From Nepenthes gracilis (Eukaryota > Streptophyta > Magnoliopsida > Caryophyllales > Nepenthaceae), in NCBI GenBank assembly GCA_033239525.1, contig BSYO01000005.1:1832001-1896000 (forward strand): a DNA stretch of 64,000 nucleotides. The letters are read 5' to 3'. The notes beneath the pieces are model-generated. The model made no database searches, was not told the DNA's origin, and saw only the letters and a list, made by a program, of their open reading frames with translations. How positions within the stretch are numbered: the first letter of the stretch is position 1; every line of letters starts with the position of its first letter. This document shows, piece after piece, positions 11,163 to 22,914 of this stretch. The translations under genes and the position numbers were made by a program.

Positions 11163-11462
11163 TAGGACGACGTTTGAAAGCCAATTCGGGTACTGAACCT
11201 CTCTGATGAAGCCGGCGTCCGGTAGCTTCTTTACTTCTTCCTAGATGACGATTAATTTTTCTACGGAGTGGTTTATCTGCTTCTACCTAATGGGCTTGCG
11301 GTTGGGATCGAGGCCTAACTTGTGGGTCATTACTTCGGCTAGAATCCCAAGCATGTTCGCTAGAGTCCATGCGAAGGTGTCGGCATTCTGCCGTAAGATT
11401 ATGTTCAACTCGTCACGCAGTGTCCTGGTGAGTGATCCCTCGATCTGTACATACATTTCCAG

Positions 11463-11810
11463 TTATTTCGGATTTAGTGGGATCAGATCGGTTGCCTCTT
11501 TGAACTGCGCTTGTTGTAAAATTGCTTCATTTTGATAGTTGAGTTCTCCTACCGATCTGGTGTTGCCGCTCAAGGCAATCTGGGACATATAACATGTCCG
11601 TCCCGGTGACTGGTCACCCAAAACCTCACCTACACCGCAAGCTGTTAAGAATTTTATTTTGAGATGTGGTATTGAAGTGACGGCTTCGAACACAGTTAGG
11701 TATGGGCTAACGGATGGCAGGTCAACTACCAAAAAGGTGAGTGTTTGACTCACCGTTCTTTTGTATGTACCCAGGGTCACTTCTAACTGGTTTGTCCTTT
11801 GGACAGGCAT
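11463..11810 (-). pseudogene. Tat protease region remnant
   Basis: A 115-codon minus-strand stretch reads TYKRTVSQTLTFLVVDLPSV, then TSIPHLKIKFLTACGVGEV, then GDQSPGRTCYM. This layout (a FLVVD-P-S strand, then K-F-T-GVGEV-GDQ and a R-CY) follows the aspartic protease in Tat elements. The catalytic D-S/T-G triad itself lies upstream in damaged sequence and I could not place it. Confidence 0.75.
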
Positions 11811-11933
11811 TGGTTCATTGGTGATATCGTATAACGGGCCTTCAGTAGGTTTTAATTGACTCTTTTTAAGTCAAGTTTAAAAAAATGTATCAAGGTAAAG
11901 CAACTCACGTGAACTTTCATTATCAACGAATAT

Positions 11934-13726
11934 TCATTTTAGTTGGTAGTCGACGTTACCGTTTAAAACGAGGGCTGATACAACAAGCGGGTCTGCATGT
12001 GGAGAAACTATATGATCAAAATCATCATTACTAAAACTAATGATGTTATTCTCGGTGTGTTGCTTCTTCTTCCCGACATGTTGCTCCCTATGGTTCGTCG
12101 AAGTCTTAGTAGGCCCAGTTATAATCATGTTGATTACGCCTACTGCGACCCGATTTCGAGGAGTAGACGGTTCCGTGCCTTCATCGCTTGTAGCGCCGGA
12201 GCTCTGGTCAGGGTTCTTGACGAACTTGGTAAGGTGGCCTCTGCGGATCAGTTCCTTTATCTCCTGCTGGAGTGTCTTGCAATCTTCGATGGAGTGTTCG
12301 AAAGATCGATAAAAATCACAGTACTTGGCTGGATTTCTTCCCTTCGCCTTCTTAAGTGGCTTCGACCACTTAAGGAACTTCTTATCCCAGATTTGCATAA
12401 GGACGTTTGAATGGTTGACGGTCAATGGCGTTGGGTTGATTCGCCCGTAGTCCTTACGCTCCAATGGTCCAGCCCTGTGGTGCTTCCGGCGGGAGTGATC
12501 GCCGCCATTGTACTTCCTCTTTCCTTCGACTGAGAAAGGGTAAGGTTGTTTGGTTCACTCGGCACGCTTAACCTCATTGGCCTCTTCTGCTACTGAATAG
12601 GCCCTGGTAATAGACTACGCTTCCCTGAAGGTCTGCCTATTCTTGTACCCCAGGTGCCTAAAGAAATCTCCATACGTCAGTACAGAGATAAAACTGCCCA
12701 ATTTTATCTCCTCCGTGAGTCTAGGGATCCACCTAACTTCCACTACGAAGCAGTTCAGAAACTTTCGCGGATTCTCCCGGAGCTTCTGCTTTATATGTGA
12801 TAGGTGTCAGGGATGCTTCTCTTTTCGATTGCTGGAGGCATACTGCGACAAAAAGAGGTCGGTTAGCTCTTAGAAGCTTCATATTGAATCTTAGGAGAGG
12901 TGACAGAACCAGATGTATGCGTCTCCCTTTAAGGTAAGCGGGAAGAAGTGACACATGGCTGCGTCCTCCAGCCCTTGTATACCCAGATGGGTGCGAAAGT
13001 CGGCGACGTGGTCGACGGGATTAGCACTCCCATCATACAAGTCAAGGGTCGGCATTTTAAATTTCATGGGTATGGGACGGCTCAAGATCTCTGTTGTGAA
13101 AGGAGATCTGTCTAGATTAGCCGTGTGCTCATCGTCTTTGAAGACGTGGTTCCACATCTTTTCCAGCCTTAGATCTACTGGCGCTGCGTTGGTGGATCTT
13201 TTGAAGTTGAGATATGTTCTCAATTCCGTTTTTTCTCTGGCGTGGCTAGTAGCCGGCTGGCTACTGCCACAAGTGAATCTGATGGTCTGGGAGGCTCCAT
13301 CCTGAGCTTGGGGCCTAGACTCCACCCGAGATATCGGAGGTTACTTCGTTTCGAACTTTCCTCCAGAGTCACATTGCCCGAGCGTTTCTCAGGCCTTAGT
13401 TGACTTTGAGACTGCGAGGATTTAGGCATCTGGACGTTGGCTGGCCTCTTGGATCTTTTGGCCGATTTCTTCTTCCTCAATCCTCCCCTCCTAGAGGTCG
13501 GTGTAGGGGCTATTACGGGTGGAACCCCCTATTGCTCGTGCTCCTAGCGAGAGCAAAGTATCTGAAATATCCTGTTGGTGTTCTGCATATACTTCACCAG
13601 GTTTTGAAAGAGAAGTGATGGCACTCAGTTGACCACCCCGTTGACCTGGGCACTAATAACGTGGCCCTAGTCGAGAGAGGTTCCATCGCTAATGGGTTTG
13701 CTCGCTTGTGCTCTTATGTTTACCAT
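11934..13726 (-). pseudogene. Tat gag remnant
   Basis: The likely start is ATG 13726-13724, reading MVNIRAQASKPISDG before an early stop. This matches the usual M-V/A-N-T-R-A/G-Q opening of Tat gag. The gag core is visible at 13325-12891 (PIPMKFKMPTLDLYDG ... NPVDHVADFRTHLG ... LTLKGDAYIWF). The zinc knuckle-like segment is at 12400-12300 (KYCDFYRSFEHSIEDCKTLQ), followed by LIRRGHLTKFVKN. Frames change several times, so it is a pseudogene. Confidence 0.85.
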
Positions 13727-13802
13727 ATTAGCTGATGGAAAGCGAAGCTGAGAAAGCGAGATTGTGCGAGGTTTCTTAGGAAAGTGGTTGGCTTTTTGTA
13801 AC

Positions 13803-13821
13803 CTTCCCACAGACGACGCTA
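13803..13821 (-). other. Primer binding site of Tat element
   Basis: The minus strand reads TAGCGTCGTCTGTGGGAAG directly after the LTR. It is a two-base variant of the TGGCGCCGTCTGTGGGAA form common in Tat elements. It fixes the inner edge of the right LTR. Confidence 0.75.
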
Positions 13822-13825
13822 ATGA

Positions 13826-14822
13826 TGCATCATGGAACCAAACTTCGAATGGGTTCGGGTTACGTTGATCGCTGAATTTGGCTCCATCCATTGAGTTTGG
13901 ATCATGCACACAACTAAAACAAACGAGAGGTCAGGTGCCGGCGAGATGTTGCCCACAGAAAATACTTCGACACCCAAGTTAGCAAAACAGTCTTCCAAGA
14001 ATCGAGAAGGTAAGGGAAAGAGAAGGATAGCGAGAAAAAGCAGAATATTCATGGTGGTGTTTTAGCTCTCGTTAGAGTGGCTATCACTGCTCGTGGGGAG
14101 CGTTTGGTCCCTGTCCTAGGGTCTCTGGGACCGTGGTGATAGGAGACTATAAGAGCGTGAGCGTCCTGTGAGCGTGAGAGCTTGAGAGAGCGTCGCGTGA
14201 GCTCTAAGGGGTTCCTCAGGCAGAAAGGAATGTAAGCTCGAGAGTGCGCGTAGGGAGTATAAGAGAGCGTCAATTTTTGCTGAAAGAAAAGCCCTTCTTC
14301 CTCTTTTTTTTTCTTGGAGTGTGTACTCCATGGCCTTCTTATAGCTGAGAGACCTGACGTCCTTCCTTAGGTGGGAATGCTTCCAACATTCCAAAGACCT
14401 ATCGTTCTTAGTTAGGGTTTAATAGAAAGGCTCTTTGGGAGCCTTCCGCTTTTCTAACGGCTAGGGTTTATACGTTGAATCTGAAAGGTGGCATTTTTCT
14501 TATGGAGGTTGTCCGAATGCATTGGGGAGAGCTATTGTGGAAATCTTTTGGAAGAAAATTATCGCAGGTCAAGCTGCAGGCCTAGCCCACTACTTTAGGT
14601 TTATTCGTGAATAGGGATAAAGACTGCTTGGTCAATAGAAATCTTGATTGTCCCCGTCAAGTCGCCCGCCGTCTCTATTAGTTTTATGGCGCTTCCGTCC
14701 GATCAACCGATTCGCGTTAGTATCCTTTATTAATGCGTGGGCTTTCATAAATTTGGACAATTTCTCCTTCCTAGGCCAATTCACTATGAAAGTACCCATC
14801 AATTTTTATTAGTAAATCAACA
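13826..14822 (-). mobile_element. 5' LTR of the Tat element
   Basis: On the minus strand it starts TGTTGATTTACTAATAAAAA and ends GGTTCCATGATGCA, about 997 bp with TG...CA ends, followed by a short spacer and the PBS. A TATA box (TATAAGAA, minus) is at 14343-14336. The U5 part has GCTAACTTGGGTGTCGAAGT, the lineage's LTR-end motif. The outer end at 14822 is inferred from the TG start, and I see no second copy to confirm it. Confidence 0.6.
14336..14343 (-). promoter_or_regulatory. LTR TATA box
   Basis: TATAAGAA lies on the minus strand within the LTR, upstream of the presumed R region. Confidence 0.4.
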
Positions 14823-15685
14823 AAGCGGTCAAATCATAATTTTATTAAAACTAAATCCTACCAAACATAGTGGTATTCTATGGTCTTCGCCATACAATTA
14901 ATTTATTTTCTTTTCTTTTTTTTTTTCCCTCTTCTGCCCTCAACTTTCAAACCAAATTCAACCTACCAGTCATTGCACAACACGTAAGCTCATCGCCCAA
15001 CACCTACCAATTACAACCTTTACATTAGGGCCATCACTAGATGCGAGTCAGGAAATCCTATTTCCCCATTAATTATTATTAAATTATTTTTAATTTAACA
15101 ATAATAATTTAAATATTAAATATAAATTTTTATTAAATTTTTTTTAATATTTAACCAAATATTTACTAAATATTAATATTATAATAAAAAAATTTTAAAA
15201 ATTAACTATATATAATATTTTTAATGTGTTAAAATTTTATTCATTGAATTTTAATCTAATGAATAAAATGAGAAAAGTAAAGAGAAGTAGGGGATGGGGA
15301 GAAGCAGGATCCCCCATCCCAGTAATTGCAACCTCGTCCAAGGCCCAAAAATTTTAGATAAATAAAAATCTTGAAATATAAAATTAAAAATCCAAATACA
15401 GAAATTATGTCAGAATAAAGTTTATAGAAAAGAATATTTTTTAAAAAATTAAAATATGTGATATTTTTGGGTATCACATATGACAAAGAATGCGACTAAT
15501 ATTATGAGGATTAGTATTTTTGGGTACATGGGTATCAGTTAAAATAATAATAGTAAAACGATAAGTTATTTAGATTTTTTTATGATAATTTAAAAATATA
15601 ATGCTTATTTATTTATTTAAATAGCTTTATATGAAAATTATGTAATTGATAGATTATCGTATCAATAAAAATATTTTAATTATTT
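14823..15685. other. AT-rich spacer, nothing recognised
   Basis: This is low-complexity AT-rich DNA with short T and A runs. I see no gene, tRNA or domain. Confidence 0.6.
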
Positions 15686-15722
15686 AAAAAATATATAAAA
15701 ATAATTTTAATAAATACAATGT
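15686..15722. repeat. 37-bp direct repeat, left copy
   Basis: It begins AAAAAATATATAAAAATAAT and ends AAATACAATGT. It is identical to 16441-16477. The pair brackets the LTR remnant at 15760-16270. Confidence 0.9.
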
Positions 15723-15759
15723 AATGCATACCTAAGATTTGTGTTGTATGAATTAGAAA

Positions 15760-16270
15760 GTTTGATAAAATTTTTGATTGATCATAAATAAAGCGAATTT
15801 GGTCTTCATAATTGTAAATTCTAATCTTACATACCACAATAATTTAATAAGAGATAAGTAATATACACGACTTATTCTCTAATATATCATATGATATTTA
15901 AATTACTAATCTTTTCAAAAACAAAAAATCAAAGATACGAAAAGAAAGAAAAAAAGGGGGATGAGTATTGGAAGCTTTAGGAGGGCTATACGTTGTTTAA
16001 TTATACTCACAATAGACATTTGTATATCAAAATACGTCCTACCACCGTTTATAGTTAGTTAAGGATCTGTATTTATAACTTAGATTACAATCAATATATC
16101 CATCCAAAATTGACACTTGTTATAGGAAACTATTGATGGTCAGTCATTATAATAATTGTGTAACTCTAATTTATGTTGGTTTAGTAGCCTATTTGACATT
16201 TAAAAGGTCGTTACTACTTATTTAAATATGGTTAATAATTTATCGATTACATGTAACGTTTCGTTGAGGT
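15760..16270 (-). mobile_element. Tat-type LTR remnant, left inverted copy
   Basis: Read on the minus strand, it matches 22915-23480 read on the plus strand. Shared segments include TTGGATGGATATATTGAT versus TTGGATAGACAGATAAATTGAT, TATAAATACAGATCC versus TATAAATACAGATCT, ACTCATCCCC versus ACTCATCTCC, and AAAGATTAGTAAT followed by TTATTAAATTATTGTGGTATG. The TATA box (minus) is at 16077-16070. The R/U5 end resembles the LTRs at 1-300 and 2977-3387. No internal region is attached. Confidence 0.65.
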
Positions 16271-16440
16271 TTAATGCATCATTAATTTTTTTATCATGTC
16301 ATTAAGTGCCTTAGTCTTTCATGATTCTTATCGCTCAATCATTTGTCCGCTTAGTCTTTGGCTCCCATCTTTAGGTCATTGGCCTGCAAAACTTGTGGTT
16401 CAACCAAGTTAAACATGCTGTTTTTAGATTGCATCCAACA

Positions 16441-16477
16441 AAAAAATATATAAAAATAATTTTAATAAATACAATGT
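16441..16477. repeat. 37-bp direct repeat, right copy
   Basis: It is identical to 15686-15722, with 718 bp between the two copies. Confidence 0.9.
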
Positions 16478-16861
16478 CAATTTATATTAGGTATTTACAT
16501 CTAGAAATATCTTTAAAAAATGGAGGTTAGCAATTACATTCTTTAATTGGAAAACTGAAAAAACACCTCTAGGAACGAATTATTTGCCGTAGACGGCCAA
16601 ACCCACGCACTACAAAACCGTCAAAAGCAACACTTCAACCATCACGGTATTGTTCCTCCACCTCGCTGATCTCTATCGTGTGCCTCAGAAGTGGAGGGAC
16701 GCCTCCCCTCAACGCTTAAAAATACAGCTTGTAATGGTACTATTCGTCGGTCAGAAAAACGGCATAATTGACCACTCACGGCCGTACTAACTAACCGATT
16801 CTCCGTTAGTATGCCTCCCTCCATCCTTTGATTTCTCTATTGCTTCCTTCCCCTTTTCCCA

Positions 16862-16886
16862 AGAGAGAGAGAGAGAGAGAGAGAGA
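16862..16886. repeat. (AG)12 tract in AHL leader or promoter
   Basis: A pure GA/AG run follows a CT-rich stretch at 16806-16860, about 460 bp upstream of the AHL start codon. GA repeats near plant transcription starts can bind BPC/GAGA-binding factors. Whether this one is transcribed is not visible. Confidence 0.85.
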
Positions 16887-17037
16887 ATTCAGACACGTTA
16901 TCGTGGTTTCTGAGCTGGGTTTATTGGGTTTTGTGTGTGAATAGTAGTAATCAGCTTTTGCCATATTTGGATCTGGTATTTCTGGATTTGTTGTTAGTGG
17001 CGGAATTAGGGTTTTATTGCGAGAGGAAGGGAACGCC

Positions 17038-17064
17038 ATGTTGCCCTGTGTGAGCTGCTGCTAG
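17038..17064 (+). promoter_or_regulatory. Upstream ORF 1 of AHL (8 codons)
   Basis: ATG at 17038 encodes MLPCVSCC and ends TAG at 17062-17064. It lies in the presumed leader, 280 bp before the AHL ATG. It matters only if the leader is transcribed and unspliced here. Confidence 0.4.
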
Positions 17065-17102
17065 CTACTTGTTTTGAAATTTACTCGAATAGAGTGGTTA
17101 CT

Positions 17103-17108
17103 ATGTAA
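17103..17108 (+). promoter_or_regulatory. Start-stop upstream ORF (ATGTAA)
   Basis: ATG is followed immediately by TAA, a minimal uORF, 236 bp upstream of the AHL start. AUG-stop elements are known in plants to stall ribosomes; the AUGUAA of Arabidopsis NIP5;1 responds to boron. It is a candidate only, because the transcript structure is not known. Confidence 0.35.
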
Positions 17109-17167
17109 TGAAGAAGCAGATAAGGTTTTCGGAAATCGAGGGATTTGAAAATAGATTTGTCAATTAG
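17108..17167 (+). promoter_or_regulatory. Upstream ORF 3 of AHL (19 codons)
   Basis: ATG at 17108 overlaps the last base of the ATGTAA element and encodes MKKQIRFSEIEGFENRFVN before TAG 17165-17167. The next ATG downstream is the AHL start at 17344. Confidence 0.35.
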
Positions 17168-17343
17168 AACATCAAGCAAACAAGGAGCCGAAGAGGAAAT
17201 CTCCGTTGTGAGTTTGAATCAAGGAGAAGCCAACAAGTTGCTTCACAGCGTCGGGGAAAGAAAGAGAAGAAAGGAAATTGGAGTGAGAAATTTTTTGTTT
17301 GGTTATTTTTCCGAGTGTCAGGAGAAAGAAATTAATACCACAA

Positions 17344-18276
17344 ATGGCGAAAAGGTGGTGGGCGGGGAACATAGAGATGAGAGGTGGTTCTGACCAAATT
17401 TCTCGAGCTCCATCTCTGAACCTCAGCAACTTCCCGAGAGAACAAGAAGACAACCAAAACCCTAACTCAGCTTCCCAGAACCCCGACGACGAAAACCACA
17501 AAAAATCCGAGGATCGTAACCTCAGTCCGGAAGTGGCTGAGCGGGCGGCGCCTGGGGGAAGTGCCAGCAACAGCGGCCGCCGATCCAGAGGCAGGCCGCC
17601 CGGCTCTAAGAACAAGCCGAAGTCCCCAATTGTCATCACCAAAGAAAACCCAAACGTTCTCAGGAGCCACGTGCTAGAGATTAGCAGCGGAAGCGACATT
17701 GCCGAGAGCATCGCCACCTTCGCCCAACGCAGCCACCACGGAGTCTCCGTACTCAGCGGCAGCGGCATTGTCACCAACGTCACCCTCAGGCAACCGGCAG
17801 CCCCCGGCGGATTTATCACTCTCCATGGCAGGTTTGAGATACTTTCACTCTCCGGCGCCTTCCTACCCCCGCCGTCTCCTCCAGGGGCTGCCGGATTAAC
17901 TGTGTACTTGAACGGCGGGCAGGGTCAGTTGGTGGGAGGGAACGTGATGGGGCCATTGGTTGCGTCTGGACCCGTGATGATCACAGCGGCCACCTTCACG
18001 AATGCAACCTACGAGAGGCTTCCGTTGGACGACGAGCCGTCGGGAGATGCTGGCAGCGGAATCGGAGGTGGTGGAATGCAGTTGCAGCCAAATTCAGGGG
18101 TGAGCACTTCAGGTACTAGTGGCGGTGGTTCTGCTTCTCAGGCTCTTGCTTCAACAAACGACCCATCATCATCTTCTCTGCCCCTTTATAATTTGCCGTC
18201 TAGCTTGTTTCCCAACGGTCAGACACCCCATGATGTGTTCTGGACTCCTCCTCCTCCCCCCCGTCCTCCATATTGA
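17344..18276 (+). CDS. AHL: AT-hook motif nuclear-localized (AHL) protein
   Basis: This is an intact single-exon gene of 310 codons plus stop. The N-terminal 75 residues are polar and low complexity. One AT-hook ([15 protein letters not shown], residues 79-93) binds the minor groove of AT-rich DNA. A PPC/DUF296 domain follows (about 106-228), containing GRFEIL (162-167), the conserved six residues known to be needed for partner binding. The Gly/Ser-rich tail ends in a Pro run and RPPY. One type-I AT-hook plus PPC and no intron fit clade A AHL proteins, nuclear regulators of growth, flowering and chromatin. I chose ATG 17344 because the frame upstream has no other ATG; ATG 17377 (MRGGSDQ) is the alternative. 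The leader carries three short uORFs and a GA tract. Inverted LTR remnants lie on both sides. The exact AHL number cannot be told from sequence alone. Confidence 0.93.
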   Translation: MAKRWWAGNIEMRGGSDQISRAPSLNLSNFPREQEDNQNPNSASQNPDDENHKKSEDRNLSPEVAERAAPGGSASNSGRRSRGRPPGSKNKPKSPIVITKENPNVLRSHVLEISSGSDIAESIATFAQRSHHGVSVLSGSGIVTNVTLRQPAAPGGFITLHGRFEILSLSGAFLPPPSPPGAAGLTVYLNGGQGQLVGGNVMGPLVASGPVMITAATFTNATYERLPLDDEPSGDAGSGIGGGGMQLQPNSGVSTSGTSGGGSASQALASTNDPSSSSLPLYNLPSSLFPNGQTPHDVFWTPPPPPRPPY

Positions 18277-20099
18277 GAGAGAAACAGAGAGTTTGAGTTT
18301 TGGGGGGTTGGATTTGTTAGCTTTGAGGTGGAGACGTCCTTCGAGGAAATTCAAGTAGTTCGGAAATCATGTTGTAAGATTATGAAGAATGTAGAAAACT
18401 TATTTCCCTTTCTTTTTAGCAACTTGCAGATGATACTACATCTGTTTAGTTTACGGATTGTTGAAATAGTATCTTGTGCAACTTTTAGTAGGTTTTATGA
18501 TTGATTTCTTAAACTACTTGTTTTGGAAATATTTGATTTGCTATAGGATCAGAGGTGTACGGAATAAGTACTTAAGTTTCAAGCTACAGTGAAATCAACA
18601 GGCAAATGTGGGAATCCTCTTTCATGGTAAGCCTGTTCAATTTGTTAATTTCTTTCTAGGCCACTTGTTTCTTCTTAATCAGCTTACTGTGGAAGCACAA
18701 AGAGGAATGCTTCTTTTTTCTTTTCGTTTTTCAAGTTCACTGACTACATATATGTGTACTGTATGTTTGGCATCTTTTAATCCCATTACCTCACTAAAGT
18801 GCTTGATGTCTTATCAATGTAGTTTTTTGAATAATCACAAATCACTACAACCACAATATTTGATTTGGGCTGAGAAGTCATCCGTACAGAAATATAGCCA
18901 ATTATACCAACAACATAATGGAGGCTGTCAATCAATTGATTATTACATTATGTGAGGTTTTATTTGAGGCTCTTAGGCTGATTGCTATGCTTTTTGAAGG
19001 GGCAAAACGACAGCACATTGTTTAAAGAAATGCACTTTTATGATAGGCCTCATTTCAGCTGACTAAGTCATTGTGTCTGTGTGTCCCATCCGTCATCCAT
19101 ACCACCCCCCTCCCCATTAAGTATCCAAAGAGGCTAACAAAATATGAAACTAGGCCAAATATATGATCTATTAACATCCTGTAGATAATGAGTGTACCCA
19201 GACAACATAAAGTTGTCCATTAAACAGTAAGAGTGTCGATCCTTGATGATATGCTTAAACCATGTTTTTGAAGTAAGGAGTGGTTACCAATCACGAATTT
19301 ATATGGGCTGTGTTTGTTTCTCTAAAAAGAAATTGAAGTGATGAGAATCAGTGCTTATTTTAAATCTCATTTCAAATCCCCCCAGCCCCCACCCCCGGGA
19401 AACTTGTCAATCATAAGGTATTAGGATAAAGTTTTTTATAGGATCATATTTTGAGGTATACACCATTTATTGTTTAATAATTTTTGCGCGAACCCAATTT
19501 TTGCAAGTGTGCTAAATATACGAAGAAAGATAGGTTCGGAATTTGCAAGGAACAAGGAAAGCTAGGGCCCCAAATATCAAGGTGGGGCTCTTAACCTTTT
19601 TTTTCCCCTATAAACATCACTCCATAAGAAATCTGTATAAATCTATTATTTCTTTGTTTGGTTAAGTGTGTGTGCGTGTAAGGCATTTGAATATTATCTC
19701 CTGTTATGCTACATAATAGAATGCTTGCATAATGTATGTGGCATTGCCCCAGAGTTTGAAAATATTCCAAAATACCGTATATGATACCATGAAATATAAA
19801 ATTCACTGACTTAGTTTTAAAGATTTTAACGTTTGCTGCTTGAAGTTTTAGGCTCTTTGCTTATTTAATATAATTTTATATACTTGATATTGAAACAATG
19901 AAGATTATAAGCACTTAGTTATTTAGATTATTCCATACTAAATTTGAAATCTTATTTTTATGCGAAGAAAATGTAATCCTGAGATAAGAAAATTCATCCA
20001 AATATATAGCTTCAAATGATTGTGGTCTAGATATACATAGGATGTGTTCTCATCACCATATCAAAGGATAATATTAAATATTTGGAGGTATTGCCTTTT
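18277..20099. other. AHL 3' flank and intergenic DNA
   Basis: The first few hundred bases are probably AHL 3' UTR. The remainder has short open frames (for example 18608-18955) without recognisable domains or compositional bias. I see no gene or repeat. Confidence 0.5.
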
Positions 20100-20175
20100 T
20101 TTTTTAACTCTATCACTTCTTCTTTCTTTGTCTCCATTCTTTTCATTTGTATCCTGCATTACATGGTATCAGAGC
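20100..20175 (+). mobile_element. LTR end plus tRNA-Met primer binding site
   Basis: The sequence TTTGTATCCTGCATTACA is followed directly by TGGTATCAGAGC (20164-20175), the exact complement of the initiator-Met tRNA 3' end used by most plant Ty1/copia and many Ty3 elements. The LTR would lie to the left (about 19840-20163) and internal DNA to the right. I see no protein domain and no second LTR, so it is a truncated relic. Confidence 0.6.
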
Positions 20176-22914
20176 TGCTGAGACGGTTATGCTAAAAAAT
20201 CATTCATAGAAATCTCCTATAGTGCAGCTCTTCGTCACCCAATTTGATATCATGTAAGTGCCTTTAATAACATATTTTTTGCCTCAAGTTAACTGTCTTA
20301 TCTTAAATAATATGACAAGTCAATAGGATAAACTTTTGAGTGAAAAAAATATTGGTACGGTGAAATGTAATGTGAGAGCTTCATGGGGAACTAGAAGTCC
20401 TTGGGGAACTAAGTTGATCATTGGGAGTGATCAAATTTTGAGATGCTTAGAAGGAAGAGAGAAGATCAAAAGGTGTACACCATGGTTTATGTAGCTAACT
20501 GATGGGGCTCCAAAAATATTGAGAACTTGCCTAAATCAAAAGAGGGTCAAGAGACTTGGAGTACTAATCGGTCGATATATGATGCTAGAATTAGAAAATA
20601 GTAAGACAAATGTTTGTAATATTCAGCGTTCCTTTAGTTCTTTTTGAATTTAATGTATAATCACAACCTCCTTCCATTATAAAATTCGACTCTAAGTATT
20701 CAAGATTCATCTATAAAAAGAGGGAAAAATGTTAGGAGACTTTGGAACTAGGGCATACAGCTAGTTCTCCCGATGAGCTGCTCTCATTCCCTCAACTGAA
20801 AACCTCTAGAACATCTCATAGCACATCTTACTCAGGCTACACAGGCTGCTCAATAGGATTTTCTTCTCCTTATTTAGTGTTTCAATCTGTTTGGTACATA
20901 GACTGGTAAAAAAGTCAGTGATGCAACCGAAGGTCGGGGGAATTCGATCTGATGAAAGACTTACAGTTTTAATTGACAAAAACTTGTCAAACCAATCTAA
21001 AGGTTATTAAAGCTAATTCTTTGATTAAATATCAAAATCTGTGTTACAAATAATTCTTAAACCTCCTTATAAATAGAAAAATTAAGTAATGGGGAGAGAA
21101 GGGTGGTTTGTAGCTAATAATATAGTCGAGGAAGGGAAAGACATTATAATTAATGAGGGGGAGGATATAGTTTAGATGGGAAATGATGAGAGAATATGAG
21201 GCTAATTTAATTGAGGGAGAGGGTTGGCCGTGGAGGCAATAAGAGGGAGAGGGTTGCAGCTTTGTTGAGAAGAGAGAACACGATTATGCAAGAAATATTA
21301 AAAATATATAAATAATAAAAGCCTCATTTTGTTTAATTATAGCCACACTAGCCCGAAAGCCGACTAGGGAAATTCACTGGGTCCTTTAACCTTCCGTCGT
21401 CGTTTTCATGTGCAAGAGTTTCAATTCCCAAATCCAGGGCTTGATATTTTCTCCCATCGAGTCCGCTTTTCCTGATGCGAATCACTGACCATTCCGCCTG
21501 CGCATCCAAAAATGTAGATCGATCAGAGACAGAGTGTAATCACTGTAGTAACGATGAATGTAGGAGACGGAACTTATAGAACTGTCAAACCCTAGACCCT
21601 TCCAAAGCTCTCCATTTTTGACTAATTTTCCAGCCGGTTGTTCGTTCACACACGATTCAACTCAAGCTGTTTTTCGTCAAATTGCAGAAACTGTGCAAGT
21701 AGACAATCCCCCTAGAGTTTTAACGCAGCACGCAGCTCCCGTTGAGACCCATTGGTTAACTTGCGTTGGCGTGTGCTTTAGCTGACTAATGTACGACGAG
21801 AGGAACACTGGAATTCCATCGGTCAGCCAACGAAAGGCTGCCGATAGAGGACGGCACGAGAATTCGAAACAAAAACATGACAGCTGTGTTGAATTCTGTA
21901 AGACTAAGAGAGGCAATGTTGCTCAAAGACCGAATTTTGTTGTCCCGTGTGGGCTTTTCAATCTTTCAAGTTTTCAATTGTCAATATCAGTTGTCGGGTT
22001 GTGGGAATTTGTCAGATTAAGAGTGTGGTTTGGTTAAGTTTCTGTATATTTCAAGATGCGTATGTTTCCGATTAAATCATTGGAATTATATTGCTATTGA
22101 AAGTATTAATGGAAAAATATAAGGGAATTAAGAAAAAAAATTTTATATATGATTTTTTTTTTTAATTTAGAGATGACTTAAAATAAGGCGTTTAGATAAA
22201 TCTTATAGTTGGTGTTAGAGGAGAAAAAAATTAATGAAAATATATCAATGTATGTAAAAATATGTATACAGTTAGTGAAAGAATTATGGAATGAAGATTT
22301 TTTTTTTTTTTATTAAGAAAAGATAATATCAAGGGTCTATTATCTTAGTTATAGATGAAATTATGAAAAAATATACACATATAAAATTAGAAGGTTGAAA
22401 AAATAAGAATATGTGAAAGTAAAAAAAACAAATAGTAAAATATAATTTTAGTAATTGTAAACAAAAAATATAAATAATTTAAAATTAATAGTCAGAATAT
22501 TCCTAAAGATATTCTAATTACGTGAATATCTAATTACGAGACATGTTAAGCAATTAAAATCTAATTACATGATGTTGTAATAGCTGTATTTATAAAGAAA
22601 GGTTTTACATTTAGCTTCGATGGAAAAGATTGAGTGATAGAAGATGAAGACAGGTTTAATCCGTGATCTAGGTTGAGTTGCTATTTTGTGATGTGATAAA
22701 TTTATATTATGGGATCTAAAGATACTCATTTTAATTCTTATTTTTACATTTTAAAAAGTTTATTTCTATTAATTTATTAGATATGATTTAAATAAGGATA
22801 CTTCAACGCAATATAAATCGAAATTAACTGCCCAAATACAAAGTTAGTTTGAAAATGTTCCCGTCAAGGTTTCTACCAGTTGGCCAAATGACCCAATAAT
22901 CGAAAGTATGAAAG
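20176..22914. other. Intergenic DNA, possible retroelement debris
   Basis: The first kilobase may be decayed internal sequence of the element whose PBS is at 20164. A GC-richer island at 21350-22040 has open frames on both strands but no domain I recognise. The rest is AT-rich. Confidence 0.4.

Larger units (their letters stand above)
5990..14822 (-). mobile_element. Decayed Tat/Retand Ty3-gypsy element with antisense extra ORF
   Basis: In minus-strand order this holds LTR (14822-13826), PBS (13821-13803), gag, protease, reverse transcriptase, RNase H, integrase (ending at 8314), a minisatellite, and an extra ORF on the opposite strand (5990-7563). The gag-PR-RT-RH-INT order, the RNase H type and the extra ORF beyond integrase all fit the Tat lineage, as in maize Grande-like and Retand-like elements. 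Every domain carries stops or frameshifts. No left LTR matching 13826-14822 is visible, so the left end is probably truncated next to the solo LTR ending at 5970. Confidence 0.85.
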
